Of a stretch of DNA of 64,000 nucleotides, positions 28,050-37,691 are shown one piece after another. Made by a program: the position numbers and the translations under genes. The stretch covers positions 558,001 to 622,000 of the forward strand of contig NZ_JAIUIE010000001.1 of the NCBI RefSeq assembly GCF_020165495.1, read 5' to 3'. The DNA comes from Mesorhizobium sp. BR1-1-16. GTDB taxonomy: Bacteria > Pseudomonadota > Alphaproteobacteria > Rhizobiales > Kaistiaceae. The notes below the pieces were generated by a model, which saw nothing but the letters and a program-made list of their open reading frames with translations, was not told where the DNA came from and ran no database searches. Numbering within the stretch: the stretch's first letter is position 1; every line of letters starts with the position of its first letter.

Positions 28050-28778
28050 TTAGAGATAGAGCGGCGCCATCTGGCGCCAGGAGCGGCCGCGATGGGCGCG
28101 GCCGTCCCAGACATGCAGCGCATGTCCGACGCCCTTGTCGCGAAGGACATTGCTCAGATGGCGGTTGTTGCCGAGGAAGGGATCTTCGGCGCCGATCGTC
28201 AGCACGATATCGAGCCGCCGCATCTGGCCGAGCCGCTCCGGGCAACCGAGGCGCGGCAGGAATTGCGACGGCATGCAGTAATAGGCATCCTCGCCGCGAT
28301 GCCCGTCGAGCAAGTCGCCGAAGCATTCGACGGCCTGCGTCAGATCATAGCGGCCCGAAAAGGCGACCAGCTTCGAAAAGCGCTCCGGCCGCCGGAAGGC
28401 GATGCTCGCTGCGCCGAATGCGCCGAGGCTGCAGCCATGAGCGATGGTCGCGGGATGGCTGTTGCGGGCATGGGCGAGCGGAAGCACTTCCGAAAGAACA
28501 TAGTCCTCATAGGCGAGGTGCCGCGCGACCCGGTCGGCCGGCCGCCGCCAGGAACAATAGAAGCTTTCGCCCGCGAACCCATCGATGCAGTAGAGCTGCA
28601 AGTGGCCTGCCGCGATCTTGTCGCGAAGGCTCGCGACGAGGCCAAGATCCTCATATTCGTGAAATCGCCCGTCGCGCGTCGGGAAGACGATCACCTTGGC
28701 GCCTGAATGGCCAAAGACCAGCAATTCCATGTCGCGAGACATGCGCTCGCTATACCAGCGATGATACTCGCGCTGCAT
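28050..28778 (-). CDS. Alpha/beta-hydrolase, esterase family (esterase D-like)
   Basis: A 242-residue soluble hydrolase. The nucleophile Ser117 is in HGCSLGAFGA, an Asp follows in IGAEDPFLGN, and the His is in HVWDGRAHRGRSW, making a plausible triad. The LVFGHSGAKVIVFPTRDG start is typical of the esterase family related to S-formylglutathione hydrolase and mycolyltransferases. GGAG precedes the ATG at 28778; a start ten codons upstream is possible. It is convergent with the alcohol dehydrogenase, five bases apart. The substrate is not determined. Confidence 0.8.
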   Translation of the reverse strand: MQREYHRWYSERMSRDMELLVFGHSGAKVIVFPTRDGRFHEYEDLGLVASLRDKIAAGHLQLYCIDGFAGESFYCSWRRPADRVARHLAYEDYVLSEVLPLAHARNSHPATIAHGCSLGAFGAASIAFRRPERFSKLVAFSGRYDLTQAVECFGDLLDGHRGEDAYYCMPSQFLPRLGCPERLGQMRRLDIVLTIGAEDPFLGNNRHLSNVLRDKGVGHALHVWDGRAHRGRSWRQMAPLYL

Positions 28779-28880
28779 GGCGGATCGCTCCGTCAAAGCC
28801 GGTTGCAACTCTCAGGATGCCGAAAGACTAGCCGGGCTCTGTGGAGGCTCGATGACGCGCTGCGACCATTCCAATGGCTG

Positions 28881-30341
28881 TTAGCGTTCCCTCAGCGAAT
28901 CCGAAGCGACCTCCACCAGCGGCGAGAACAGGTAGTCTAGAATGCTCCGGCTGCCGGTCTTGATTTCGACCGTGGCCGACATTCCGGGCGTCAACGGCAC
29001 GCGCACGCCATCAACCGCAATCGCTGGATCGTCGAGCGCGACCGTGACCGGAAAGACGAGATCCTGCACAGCCTGCGTGCCGCCTGCGCCCATCGAGCGC
29101 GGAGCAGCCGTCGGCGACGCCAGCCGTGTCTCGATGTCGGATCGCGCCACCGCATCGCGCGCGACCTGCTTCACGGTGCCATGCAGCACGCCATAGCGGG
29201 TGAACGGAAAGGAATCGATCTTGATCGACACCGCCAGTCCCGGATGGATGAAGCCGATATCCTGGTTCGAGACATAGGCCTCGACCTCGAGCTTCGATCC
29301 GTCAGGGACGATGCGCATCACCTCCTGGCCGGGGCTGACGACCTGGCCGGTGCCGGTCACAGCGAGCGCGGCGACATTGCCAGCGATCGGCGCGCGGATG
29401 GTCATGTGCTCGAGCTGCGCCACGGCCTTGGCGAGCCGTTCATGGCTCTCATCCGCCATCCGTTCGGCGTCGGCGAGCTTCTGGCCGTTTTCGGCAATGA
29501 AGGTCTCGACGATTTCGGTTCGCTGCCGGGCGAGCCGCTGCAGCGCCGCACGCGCCTCGCTGAGTTGCCCCCGCTGGGTGGCGAGCGTCACCTGCTGCAG
29601 CTGTCGCACTTCCTCGGCGTCGATGAGCTGGGCCTTGGAGCCGGCGGACCGCGCCATGAGTTCGGAACGCATGTCGACGCGTTCGCTCTGTGTCGCGAGC
29701 AGGGCTTCCTGCGCAGCGATGGTCGCCTCGAGGCGTCCCCGCTCGGCATCCTTTTCAAGGCTCGTCGCCTCGACCAAGGCGATTTCCGCGGCAAGCTTGC
29801 CGATTTCACCCTGGAGAACCCGGCTTTCGCGATCGCGGAGAGCCGGTGGAATATCTGCTGGAAAGGCCAATTCGGGAACAGGGCCGCCGATATCCTCAGC
29901 GGCTGCCAGTGCCGCATGGCGGCGGATCGCCTCGGCACGGACTGAAGTATAGGCGGCCTGCAGCTCGGCGACATCGGCCGCCGCTTCGCGGACATCAAGC
30001 GCGATTAGGCGGTCGCCGGCTTCGACATGGCTGCCATTCGCGACATCGATCGCCGCCACGCGGCCGCCCTCGGCTGCCTGGATCGCCCCGACGCGGCCGG
30101 TTGGCTGGACACGGCCAGGCGCCGTCGCGACGACATCGACACGTCCGAAAAAGCTCCAGATCAGCGCGACGGCGAAGAACGCCGCGATCGAGAGGATCAT
30201 CGCCATGCGGACCGGCGATGGCGGCGTCTCGATGATTTCGAGCGCGGCGGGCAGGAACGCCTGGTCGATCGGCTTTCGCGGTGGCGGCACTTGCGGGGGA
30301 GGGATGGCGGGCGGTTGTGGCAGCGGCGATTGGGCGCTCAT
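28881..30341 (-). CDS. Type I secretion membrane fusion protein (HlyD family)
   Basis: A 486-residue periplasmic adaptor. A proline-rich cytoplasmic N-terminus (residues 1-30) precedes one membrane helix (about 47-65, MAMILSIAAFFAVALIWSFF). A lipoyl-like half (VQPTGRVGAIQ), a long alpha-helical hairpin rich in Ala, Glu and Arg (about 110-310), the second lipoyl half (IRAPIAGNVAALAV) and a beta-barrel domain follow. The C-terminal PGMSATVEIKTGSRSILDYL is the HlyD/LapC signature. The start overlaps the stop of the ABC gene (ATGA). With the ABC protein it should export the divergently encoded RTX protein; the TolC partner is not in the window. Confidence 0.93.
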   Translation of the reverse strand: MSAQSPLPQPPAIPPPQVPPPRKPIDQAFLPAALEIIETPPSPVRMAMILSIAAFFAVALIWSFFGRVDVVATAPGRVQPTGRVGAIQAAEGGRVAAIDVANGSHVEAGDRLIALDVREAAADVAELQAAYTSVRAEAIRRHAALAAAEDIGGPVPELAFPADIPPALRDRESRVLQGEIGKLAAEIALVEATSLEKDAERGRLEATIAAQEALLATQSERVDMRSELMARSAGSKAQLIDAEEVRQLQQVTLATQRGQLSEARAALQRLARQRTEIVETFIAENGQKLADAERMADESHERLAKAVAQLEHMTIRAPIAGNVAALAVTGTGQVVSPGQEVMRIVPDGSKLEVEAYVSNQDIGFIHPGLAVSIKIDSFPFTRYGVLHGTVKQVARDAVARSDIETRLASPTAAPRSMGAGGTQAVQDLVFPVTVALDDPAIAVDGVRVPLTPGMSATVEIKTGSRSILDYLFSPLVEVASDSLRER

Positions 30342-32506
30342 GTCGGCGCACCCTCGGCCTGCATGGCCCAGAGCCGTGCATAGAGACCGCCGGGCAGGGC
30401 GAGCAACTCGGCATGCGAGCCTTGCTCGATGATACGGCCGTCGTCGATGCCGATGATGCGGTCGCAATGGCGCACGGCCGCCAGCCGGTGCGCAACGATG
30501 AGCACCGTTCGCCCGCGACTGATCTGGCGCATGTTCGACTGGATCAGCGCCTCGCTCTCATAATCGAGCGCGCTGGTCGCCTCGTCGAAGATCATCAGCG
30601 GCGGATTGGTCGCGAGCGCGCGGGCGATCGCGATACGCTGGCGCTGGCCGCCTGAGAGATTGGCGCCGCGCTCCTCGATCATCGTGTCATAGCCTTCGGG
30701 CAGCCGCTGGATGAACGGATCAGCGCCGGATAGCCGCGCAATGGCAATCACTTGCGCCCGAGGCATCGCGGGATTGGCCAGCGCGATATTGTCGTGGATC
30801 GTTCGGTTGAACAGCAGGTTCTCCTGCAGCACCACGCCGATCTGGCGCCGCAGCCATGATGGATCGACCTGAGTCAGGTCCATGCCGTCGATGAGGACCT
30901 GGCCTTCGTCCGGCACGTGGAAGCGCTGGATGAGCTTGGCGAGCGTCGACTTGCCGGACCCCGATGGACCGACGATCCCAACCACCTCTCCGGCCCGGAT
31001 CGACAGCGACACCTGCTTCAGCACTTCCGGCAGGCCCGGACGGTAGCGGAAGCTGACGCGGCGCAACTCGATCGCGCCCTTGATCGACGGAGGAACCGCA
31101 TGCGCGCTCGGCGTTCGCTCGGGTGCCGCGTTGAGAATATCGCCAAGCCGTTCGATCGAGACCTGGACCTGCTGAAAATCCTGGAACATCTGCGAAAGCC
31201 GCAGGATCGGTTGCGCGACCTGGCTCGCGATCATGTTGAACGCGATGAGCTGACCGACCGAAAGCTGGCCATCGATCACGGCGCGTGCCCCGAAGAACAG
31301 CAGAAGCGCCGTTGAGAGCTTCGACACATATTGAATGGCGTTCTGGCCGAGCGAGCCGAGCATGGACGCGTCGAAGGACGATCGCACATAGGCGGCGAGG
31401 CGATCCTCCCATTCCGCCTGCATGATCGGCTCGACGGCCGATGCCTTGACGGTCTCCATGCCGACCACGGTTTCGACGAGGAATTGCTGGCTGAGGGCGC
31501 CGGTGTCGAATTTCTGCTGCACGCGCCGGCGCAGCACCGGACGGATCGCCAGCGTCAAGGCGAGATAGACCGGAATGGTGCCGAGCACGATCAGCGTCAG
31601 CGTGGTCGAATAGGCGAAGAGCACCGCGATGAAGACGAAGGCGAACAGGAAATCGAGTGCCGCAAAGAGGCCCTGTCCGGTGAGGAACGAGCGGATCGTC
31701 TCCAGCTCGCGCATGCGTGCAACGGTCTGGCCTGCCGAGCGGCTCTCAAAATAGCCGATCGGCAGATGCAGCAAATGGCGGAACAGTCGCTGGCCGAGCT
31801 CGACATCGATCCGGTTCGTGGTGTGCGACAGCGCATAGCTGCGAAGATATTGCAGAAGCACATCAAAGACGCCGATGACGACGAGCCCGACGACCAGCAC
31901 GCTGAGCGTCGAGAAGCTTCGATGCGTCAGCACCTTGTCGACGACGACCTGGAAGAACAGCGGCGTCACCAGCGCGAAAAGCTGGACGAAGAGCGAGGCG
32001 AGCAGCACATGGCCGAGCGGCCGCCGATAACGCCAGATCGACGGCAGGAACCATCGGAAGCCGAAGGATTGCGGCCGGATGCCCGCGCCACGAAAACGCC
32101 GCGCGATGCGGATCGCGCGCGGCTCGTAGTCAGCCAGAAAGGTTGCAACATCGACGAGCCGATCGGTACGCGTTACCGGATCGATGATGCGAAAGCCGCC
32201 GCTGGCCTGACGCCCGCCAAACACCACGAAACTGCCATCGCGGCGCATGACGATCGACGGCGCCACAAGGCCTTCGACCCCTGCCGCTCCGCTGATCGCC
32301 CCCGCCGCAGCCTTCAACCCAAGCAGGCGTGCCGCCCGGACGACATCGTCGGCGCTCGCCTTGGCGCCGCTGCGGAGCGCGAGTTCACGCCGCAGCGCCA
32401 CCGGGTCAGCCGGGATGTGGAAATAGGCGGCGATACCGGCAAGCGCCATCAAGCCGTCGTCGGGCGACGGCTGGTTGACCTGTCCCGGGGAAACTGGGGC
32501 TGTCAT
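30338..32506 (-). CDS. Type I secretion ABC exporter with C39-like domain (HlyB type)
   Basis: A 722-residue exporter. Residues 1-130 form a C39-peptidase-like domain without the catalytic cysteine, as in HlyB, where it docks unfolded RTX substrates instead of cleaving them. A six-helix membrane domain follows (about 150-430). The C-terminal ATPase has Walker A GPSGSGKS, the signature LSGGQRQRIAIARAL, Walker B LMIFDEATSALD, and the H-loop in VAHRL. The ATG at 32506 with GAGG is preferred to a longer frame that extends into the promoter. It is co-transcribed with the HlyD gene and divergent from the RTX gene. Confidence 0.94.
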   Translation of the reverse strand: MTAPVSPGQVNQPSPDDGLMALAGIAAYFHIPADPVALRRELALRSGAKASADDVVRAARLLGLKAAAGAISGAAGVEGLVAPSIVMRRDGSFVVFGGRQASGGFRIIDPVTRTDRLVDVATFLADYEPRAIRIARRFRGAGIRPQSFGFRWFLPSIWRYRRPLGHVLLASLFVQLFALVTPLFFQVVVDKVLTHRSFSTLSVLVVGLVVIGVFDVLLQYLRSYALSHTTNRIDVELGQRLFRHLLHLPIGYFESRSAGQTVARMRELETIRSFLTGQGLFAALDFLFAFVFIAVLFAYSTTLTLIVLGTIPVYLALTLAIRPVLRRRVQQKFDTGALSQQFLVETVVGMETVKASAVEPIMQAEWEDRLAAYVRSSFDASMLGSLGQNAIQYVSKLSTALLLFFGARAVIDGQLSVGQLIAFNMIASQVAQPILRLSQMFQDFQQVQVSIERLGDILNAAPERTPSAHAVPPSIKGAIELRRVSFRYRPGLPEVLKQVSLSIRAGEVVGIVGPSGSGKSTLAKLIQRFHVPDEGQVLIDGMDLTQVDPSWLRRQIGVVLQENLLFNRTIHDNIALANPAMPRAQVIAIARLSGADPFIQRLPEGYDTMIEERGANLSGGQRQRIAIARALATNPPLMIFDEATSALDYESEALIQSNMRQISRGRTVLIVAHRLAAVRHCDRIIGIDDGRIIEQGSHAELLALPGGLYARLWAMQAEGAPT

Positions 32507-32860
32507 GACCTCGCCGCGATAGGCGCCACGCGAGCGCCGGATGAAAGGTGAGCGCCACCGGGCCAGCCAGCGACGATGCAACCTACACGAATTCACCGCG
32601 CCGAGCGATGGAACACGGTGATGTGCCTGATCGATGCGGCAAAGATCTCGGGTTGTATTGAGGTGGCTCAACAGCAGAGGACAAGCATCTTACCGACAGG
32701 TGAATACAACTCAAGGCTGGTATCCGGAATCTCGATCTTGTAAGTTTCACATAGCAATTGTCTTCTGGCGGAATCGCGTTTCGCTCCCGTTTGGCGCGGT
32801 GCATGATTCCGCGAGACGCGCCGCAGCGCGACAGCATCGATTGACAGGGGAGTGCGAGCC
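32507..32860. promoter_or_regulatory. Divergent promoter region, secretion genes / RTX gene
   Basis: This 354-base spacer separates the start of the exporter operon from the RTX gene and is lower in GC than its surroundings. It holds a short dyad, TTGAG-GTGG-CTCAA (32658-32671), and an overlapping wider inverted repeat (GTTGTATT at 32652-32659, AATACAAC at 32703-32710). These are candidate regulator sites. I do not recognise a consensus promoter with confidence. Confidence 0.45.
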
Positions 32861-35800
32861 TTGCCCGGTACGTTGTACACCTATGGCGCCACGATCACCG
32901 GTACCGCAGGCTATTTTCAGGGCTTCGATACGATCGCCTACAGCCCGGAAAACCTGACGGCTTCCGTCCAGCTGACCTTGTCCGATCCGGGGACGGTCGA
33001 TCTCACAAGCCAGCTCCTCGGCCGCGGCGTGACCTTCACGGGATCGACCGGTGCCGACACGGTTACGACCTCCGATGGCGACGACACCATCAATGGCGGC
33101 AATGGCAACGACACGCTGACAGGCGGCGGCGGAACCAACTCGATGAATGGCGGTGAGGGTGACGACCTCATCTTCGCCGGTGCCGGAACGGACTATATGT
33201 CTGGCGGCAATGGCATCGACACGGTGTCCTATGCCAATGCTCCGGGAGGCGTGACGGTCACTGTCGACCAGATCGATGTATCGGTTGAGAGCTACGGTAA
33301 GGGGGACTACGTCTCCCCGGATGTCGAATTCCTGATCGGCTCTTCCCACGATGATTATCTGAGCGCTGGACAGAATGACACCATCCTCGTCGGTGGGGCG
33401 GGCGCTGACATTCTCAATTCAGGCAGCTTTACGCCCACTGGAAGCGTCAGCTATTTCACCTCGGCCGAGGGCGTGACGATCGACCTTGCAACCGGCAAGG
33501 GCTATGGCGGCGACGCCGAAGGCGACACGCTGATCGCGGTCAAGAATGTCTATGGCTCGGATCACAATGATCTGCTGCTGGGCTCGACAGGTCCGGACCG
33601 CCTCTATGGAGGCGCGGGCGACGATGTCCTGCGCGGCGGCAAGAGCGGGGATACGCTGGCCGGCGGTGCCGGTTTCGACATGGTCAGCTATGAGGGGTCA
33701 AGCAGTGGCGTCTCGGTTAACCTCGCGACCAAGGCCGTTTCCGGCGGCGATGCCCAGGGCGATTTCATTTCCGAGTTCGAAGGTGTCATCGGCTCGGGCG
33801 GCAGTGACACGCTGGTTGGCGATGCCGGGGACAACAGGCTCGAAGGGCGGGCTGGAGACGACAGGCTGACGGGCGGCGCGGGCGCCGACACGCTGATTGG
33901 CGGCGATGGGTCTGATACGATCTACTACACCAATTCGTCGGCCGGGGTGTCGATCAACCTCACGGCCAACACGGCCTCCGGCGGCGACGCGGCGGGCGAC
34001 GTCATCTCGGAAATTGAGAGCGTCACGGGAACGGCTTTTGACGACACGCTCACCGGCAACAGCGCAGCCAACGTCCTGACTGGCAGCGATGGCGCCGATA
34101 CGCTGACGGGCCTCGATGGCAACGACACGCTCAACGGCGGCGTCGGCGCGGACTTCCTCTATGGCGGCAACGATGACGACTACCTGATTGGCGGCAGCGG
34201 CGCCGACCTGCTGGACGGTGGCAGTGGCAGTGACACGATCGATTACGCCGCATCGGCTGCCGTGGTCGTCAATCTGATCACGCAGACCGCCAGCGGCGGA
34301 CAGGCAGGTGGCGACACTCTGGTCTCGATTGAAAACGTCGTCGGTTCCGCCCAGAGCGACACGCTCACCGGCAACGACCTCGCCAACCGGCTGTTTGGTG
34401 GGACGGGCAATGACAAGCTCACCGGCAATGGCGGCGATGATTACCTGAATGGCGGCGACGGCAACGACACGCTGAATGGCGGCGCTGGCGACGACATTCT
34501 GGCTCTGGGCGGAACAGGAACGGATGTCCTGATCGGCGGCACGGGCAGCGATACCGCGGATTTCTCCGCCACGGGCAATGTCGTCGTCGATATCGCGGCA
34601 GGAACCGCGTCCTATTATATGGGGACCGCGACGCTCACGGAGATCGAAAACCTTGTCGACGGATCGTCGTCGAGCGTCCTGCGCGGGGACGCGGGCGCCA
34701 ATCGGATTGATGGCGGCGACGGCGACGACCTGATCGAGGGTCGCGCGGGCGCCGATACGCTCATTGGCGGCGGCGGTATCGATACGTTGAGCTATGAGTC
34801 CTCCTCAACCGGCGTGGCCGTCAATCTTACTTCGGGGGTAGTCTCTGGAGGCGACGCCGCTGGGGATGTCATTTCCGGCTTCGAAAATGCCACTGGCTCC
34901 GCCTTCGACGACGTCCTTGTCGGTACCTCGGGCGTGAATGTCCTTACTGGCGGCGATGGCAATGACGTCCTGTCCGGCGGTGCGGGGGCTGACACATTGA
35001 CGGGCGGTGCCGGCAGCGACACGGCGAGCTATGCGTCCTCGTCGGCTGCGGTATCCATCAATCTCGTGAGCGGTTCCGGGAGCGGCGGCGACGCACAAGG
35101 CGACGTTCTTTCCAGCATCGAAAACCTGATCGGCTCGGCCTTTGGCGACACGCTGACCGGCGATAGCAATGACAATGTTCTGACCGGCGGCGCGGGAGCG
35201 GACCGTCTGGATGGCGGCGGCGGCGGTGGGGTCGATACTGCCAGCTACAGCGCGTCGAACGCTGCTGTATCGATCAACCTGTCGGCAGGAACCGGCAGCG
35301 GCGGCGATGCTGAAGGCGATGTCCTCATCGGGATCGAAAACCTCGTTGGCTCGGCCTTCGCAGATACATTGATCGGCAGCGGCATCAACAATGTCCTTAT
35401 CGGCGGCGCCGGTGCCGACGCGCTGGATGGCGGTTCGGGCAGCGATACCGCAAGCTATGTCACCTCGTCGTCTGCGGTCTCGGTCAGCCTCATGGTTGGC
35501 ACCGGCACCAGCGGCGATGCCGCGGGCGACACGCTCGCCTCCATCGAAAATCTCGCCGGATCGCGCTTTGACGATACCCTGATCGGCCAAGACGGAAAGA
35601 ACCGTTTGGAAGGCGGCGACGGCAACGACACCCTGTTCGGTTATGGCAGCGGGGACATCCTGCTCGGCGGCGCGGGTGATGACCGGTTGGATGGCGGCGT
35701 CGGCGCGGACAGGCTCGACGGCGGCGATGGCATCGATACGGCCGTTTACAGCGGCTCGACCGCTGGCGTTCGCGTCAATCTCGCAGCCGGCAAGGGGCTC

Positions 35801-37663
35801 GGCGGCGATGCAGAGGGTGACGTCCTTTCGTCGGTCGAGAACATCATCGGCTCGGCCTTTGCGGATGCACTGGCCGGCACAGCGGGCGCCAACCGGATGG
35901 AAGGCGGCGAGGGCGATGATGTGTTTGCGGGGCTCGCCGGCGGCGACACCCTGATTGGCGGTGGCGGCTCCGACACCGCATCCTATACGGCATCTACGGC
36001 CGGGATCCGGGCTGATCTGCGGGCCGGTGTCGGCACCGGCGGTGATGCTGAGGGCGACACCTATTCCTCGATCGAGAACGCGATCGGCTCGGCTCACAAC
36101 GACGTTTTCATCGGTACGGCCGGCGCCAACCGCTTCGAAGGTGGCAACGGTAATGATCTGCTGTCGGGTCGTGAAGGTGCCGATACGCTGATCGGCGGCG
36201 ATGGCATCGACACGGCTGATTACAGCGACTCGACCGCTGGCATTCGCGTCAATCTCGCGACCGGCAAGGGGCTGGGTGGCGACGCCGAGGGCGATGTCCT
36301 TTCGTCGGTCGAGAATATCATCGGCTCGGCCTTCGCGGATGCGCTGGCCGGCACGGCGGGCGCCAACCGGATGGAAGGCGGCGAGGGCGACGATGTGTTC
36401 GCAGGGCTCGCCGGAGGCGACACCCTGATTGGCGGTGGCGGCTTCGACACCGCATCCTATACGGCGTCTACGGTCGGGATCCGGGCAGATCTGCGGGCCG
36501 GTGTTGGCACCGGCGGAGATGCTGAGGGCGACACCTATTCCTCGATCGAGAACGCGATCGGCTCAGCTCACAACGACGTTTTCATCGGCACGACCGGCGC
36601 CAACCACTTCGAAGGTGGCAACGGCAATGATCTGCTGTCGGGTCGTGAAGGTGCCGATACTCTGATCGGCGGCAATGGTACCGACACGGCGAGCTACAGC
36701 GAATCCACGGCAGCCGTGCGCGTCGACCTTTCGCTCGGGACCGGGCTCGGCGGCGAGGCGGAAGGTGACACGCTCGATTCGATCGAAAATCTCGTCGGTT
36801 CGCGGTACAACGACCGTCTGGTTGGCAACGACTTCAATAACGGTCTGACGGGTGGGGCAGGGGCCGATACGCTGATCGGTGGCGATGGCATCGACACGGC
36901 TATTTACAGCGACTCCACCGCAGGCATTCGCGTTAATCTCGCAACCGGCAAGGGGTTGGGCGGCGATGCCGAGGGCGATGTCCTTTCGTCGGTCGAGAAC
37001 ATCATCGGTTCCGCCTTTGCGGATGCGCTGGCTGGCACGGCGGGCGCCAACCGGATGGAAGGCGGCGAAGGCGACGATGTTTTCGCGGGGCTCGCCGGTG
37101 GCGACACCCTGATTGGCGGTGGCGGTTCCGATACCGCCTCTTATACCGGATCAGCGACAGGGATTCGGGCTGATCTCAGCACCGGCGTCGGCACCGGCGG
37201 CGATGCGCAGGGCGACACCTATTCCTCGATCGAGAACGCCATCGGCTCGACCCACGCCGATACTCTGATCGGCAACAGCCTTGCCAACCGTCTGGCGGGT
37301 CGCGAAGGCAATGACGTGCTGAAAGGCAATGGAGGTGCTGATACGTTCGTCTTCGACTCGGCCGTCAACAGCAGCAATGTCGATACGATCTCAGACTTCA
37401 CGGTCGGTTCAGACACGATCGAACTGTCGAAGTCGATCTACACCGCCCTGCAGTCAGGCCCGGCGGCTGGGTCGCTGGCCGCGTCCTCGTTCCGCTTTTC
37501 GACGCAGCCCTCGACCAGCGGTACGCTGGGCGAAATGATCTACAATGCAACGACGGGCACGCTCAGCTACGATTCAGACGGGGCCGGCTCGAACCCGGCC
37601 AAGCAGGTTGCCCAGCTCTCGTCCAATCTCAATCTCTCGGCGAGCGCATTCAGGCTGGTTTAA
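32861..37663 (+). CDS. Large RTX calcium-binding protein, type I secretion substrate
   Basis: A protein of about 1600 residues made almost entirely of RTX nonapeptides (GGxGxDxLx) that bind Ca2+ as a parallel beta-roll outside the cell. Sixteen larger modules of about 75-85 residues recur, each marked by a segment like GGDAEGDVLSSVENIIGS. No cysteine was seen, as usual for type I cargo. The last 110 residues contain DTFVFDS, an ISDFTVGSDTIELS segment, then a repeat-free tail ending FRLV, the expected C-terminal secretion signal. The TTG at 32861 has AGGGGAG eight bases upstream; a GTG three codons earlier overlaps that site. No enzymatic domain is visible, so adhesin, surface-layer or biofilm matrix roles are possible. 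Confidence 0.9.
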   Translation: MPGTLYTYGATITGTAGYFQGFDTIAYSPENLTASVQLTLSDPGTVDLTSQLLGRGVTFTGSTGADTVTTSDGDDTINGGNGNDTLTGGGGTNSMNGGEGDDLIFAGAGTDYMSGGNGIDTVSYANAPGGVTVTVDQIDVSVESYGKGDYVSPDVEFLIGSSHDDYLSAGQNDTILVGGAGADILNSGSFTPTGSVSYFTSAEGVTIDLATGKGYGGDAEGDTLIAVKNVYGSDHNDLLLGSTGPDRLYGGAGDDVLRGGKSGDTLAGGAGFDMVSYEGSSSGVSVNLATKAVSGGDAQGDFISEFEGVIGSGGSDTLVGDAGDNRLEGRAGDDRLTGGAGADTLIGGDGSDTIYYTNSSAGVSINLTANTASGGDAAGDVISEIESVTGTAFDDTLTGNSAANVLTGSDGADTLTGLDGNDTLNGGVGADFLYGGNDDDYLIGGSGADLLDGGSGSDTIDYAASAAVVVNLITQTASGGQAGGDTLVSIENVVGSAQSDTLTGNDLANRLFGGTGNDKLTGNGGDDYLNGGDGNDTLNGGAGDDILALGGTGTDVLIGGTGSDTADFSATGNVVVDIAAGTASYYMGTATLTEIENLVDGSSSSVLRGDAGANRIDGGDGDDLIEGRAGADTLIGGGGIDTLSYESSSTGVAVNLTSGVVSGGDAAGDVISGFENATGSAFDDVLVGTSGVNVLTGGDGNDVLSGGAGADTLTGGAGSDTASYASSSAAVSINLVSGSGSGGDAQGDVLSSIENLIGSAFGDTLTGDSNDNVLTGGAGADRLDGGGGGGVDTASYSASNAAVSINLSAGTGSGGDAEGDVLIGIENLVGSAFADTLIGSGINNVLIGGAGADALDGGSGSDTASYVTSSSAVSVSLMVGTGTSGDAAGDTLASIENLAGSRFDDTLIGQDGKNRLEGGDGNDTLFGYGSGDILLGGAGDDRLDGGVGADRLDGGDGIDTAVYSGSTAGVRVNLAAGKGLGGDAEGDVLSSVENIIGSAFADALAGTAGANRMEGGEGDDVFAGLAGGDTLIGGGGSDTASYTASTAGIRADLRAGVGTGGDAEGDTYSSIENAIGSAHNDVFIGTAGANRFEGGNGNDLLSGREGADTLIGGDGIDTADYSDSTAGIRVNLATGKGLGGDAEGDVLSSVENIIGSAFADALAGTAGANRMEGGEGDDVFAGLAGGDTLIGGGGFDTASYTASTVGIRADLRAGVGTGGDAEGDTYSSIENAIGSAHNDVFIGTTGANHFEGGNGNDLLSGREGADTLIGGNGTDTASYSESTAAVRVDLSLGTGLGGEAEGDTLDSIENLVGSRYNDRLVGNDFNNGLTGGAGADTLIGGDGIDTAIYSDSTAGIRVNLATGKGLGGDAEGDVLSSVENIIGSAFADALAGTAGANRMEGGEGDDVFAGLAGGDTLIGGGGSDTASYTGSATGIRADLSTGVGTGGDAQGDTYSSIENAIGSTHADTLIGNSLANRLAGREGNDVLKGNGGADTFVFDSAVNSSNVDTISDFTVGSDTIELSKSIYTALQSGPAAGSLAASSFRFSTQPSTSGTLGEMIYNATTGTLSYDSDGAGSNPAKQVAQLSSNLNLSASAFRLV
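35700..37150 (+). repeat. Recently duplicated long repeats inside the RTX gene
   Basis: A two-module unit of 474 bases is repeated almost identically. The stretch encoding GANRMEGGEGDDVFAGLAGG starts near 35885, 36359 and 37047 with very few base changes. The extra distance before the third copy is filled by one different module (about 36690-36880). High identity at synonymous sites points to recent unequal recombination. Confidence 0.85.
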
Positions 37664-37667
37664 TCAA

Positions 37668-37689
37668 GCGCCGCCGCTTTCGGCGGCGC
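37668..37689. terminator. Hairpin between convergent RTX and cupin genes
   Basis: A 9-bp GC stem (GCGCCGCCG, 37668-37676; 37681-37689) with a CTTT loop fills the gap between the two stops. There is no T run on either strand, so it is a probable but weak bidirectional terminator. Confidence 0.55.
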
Positions 37690-37691
37690 CG

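Noticed and set aside
31331-32551. 406-codon plus-strand open frame opposite the HlyB-type exporter
   Set aside because: Antisense to the conserved membrane and C39-like domains; rich in Asp, Arg and His without any motif.
34805-36097. 430-codon minus-strand open frame inside the RTX gene
   Set aside because: It is a periodic mirror of the RTX repeats and shows no independent protein features.
33000-37400. Possible CRISPR-like or microsatellite array suggested by dense short repeats
   Set aside because: The periodicity is that of RTX nonapeptide codons (27 bases and multiples) in an intact reading frame, with no constant repeat-spacer structure.
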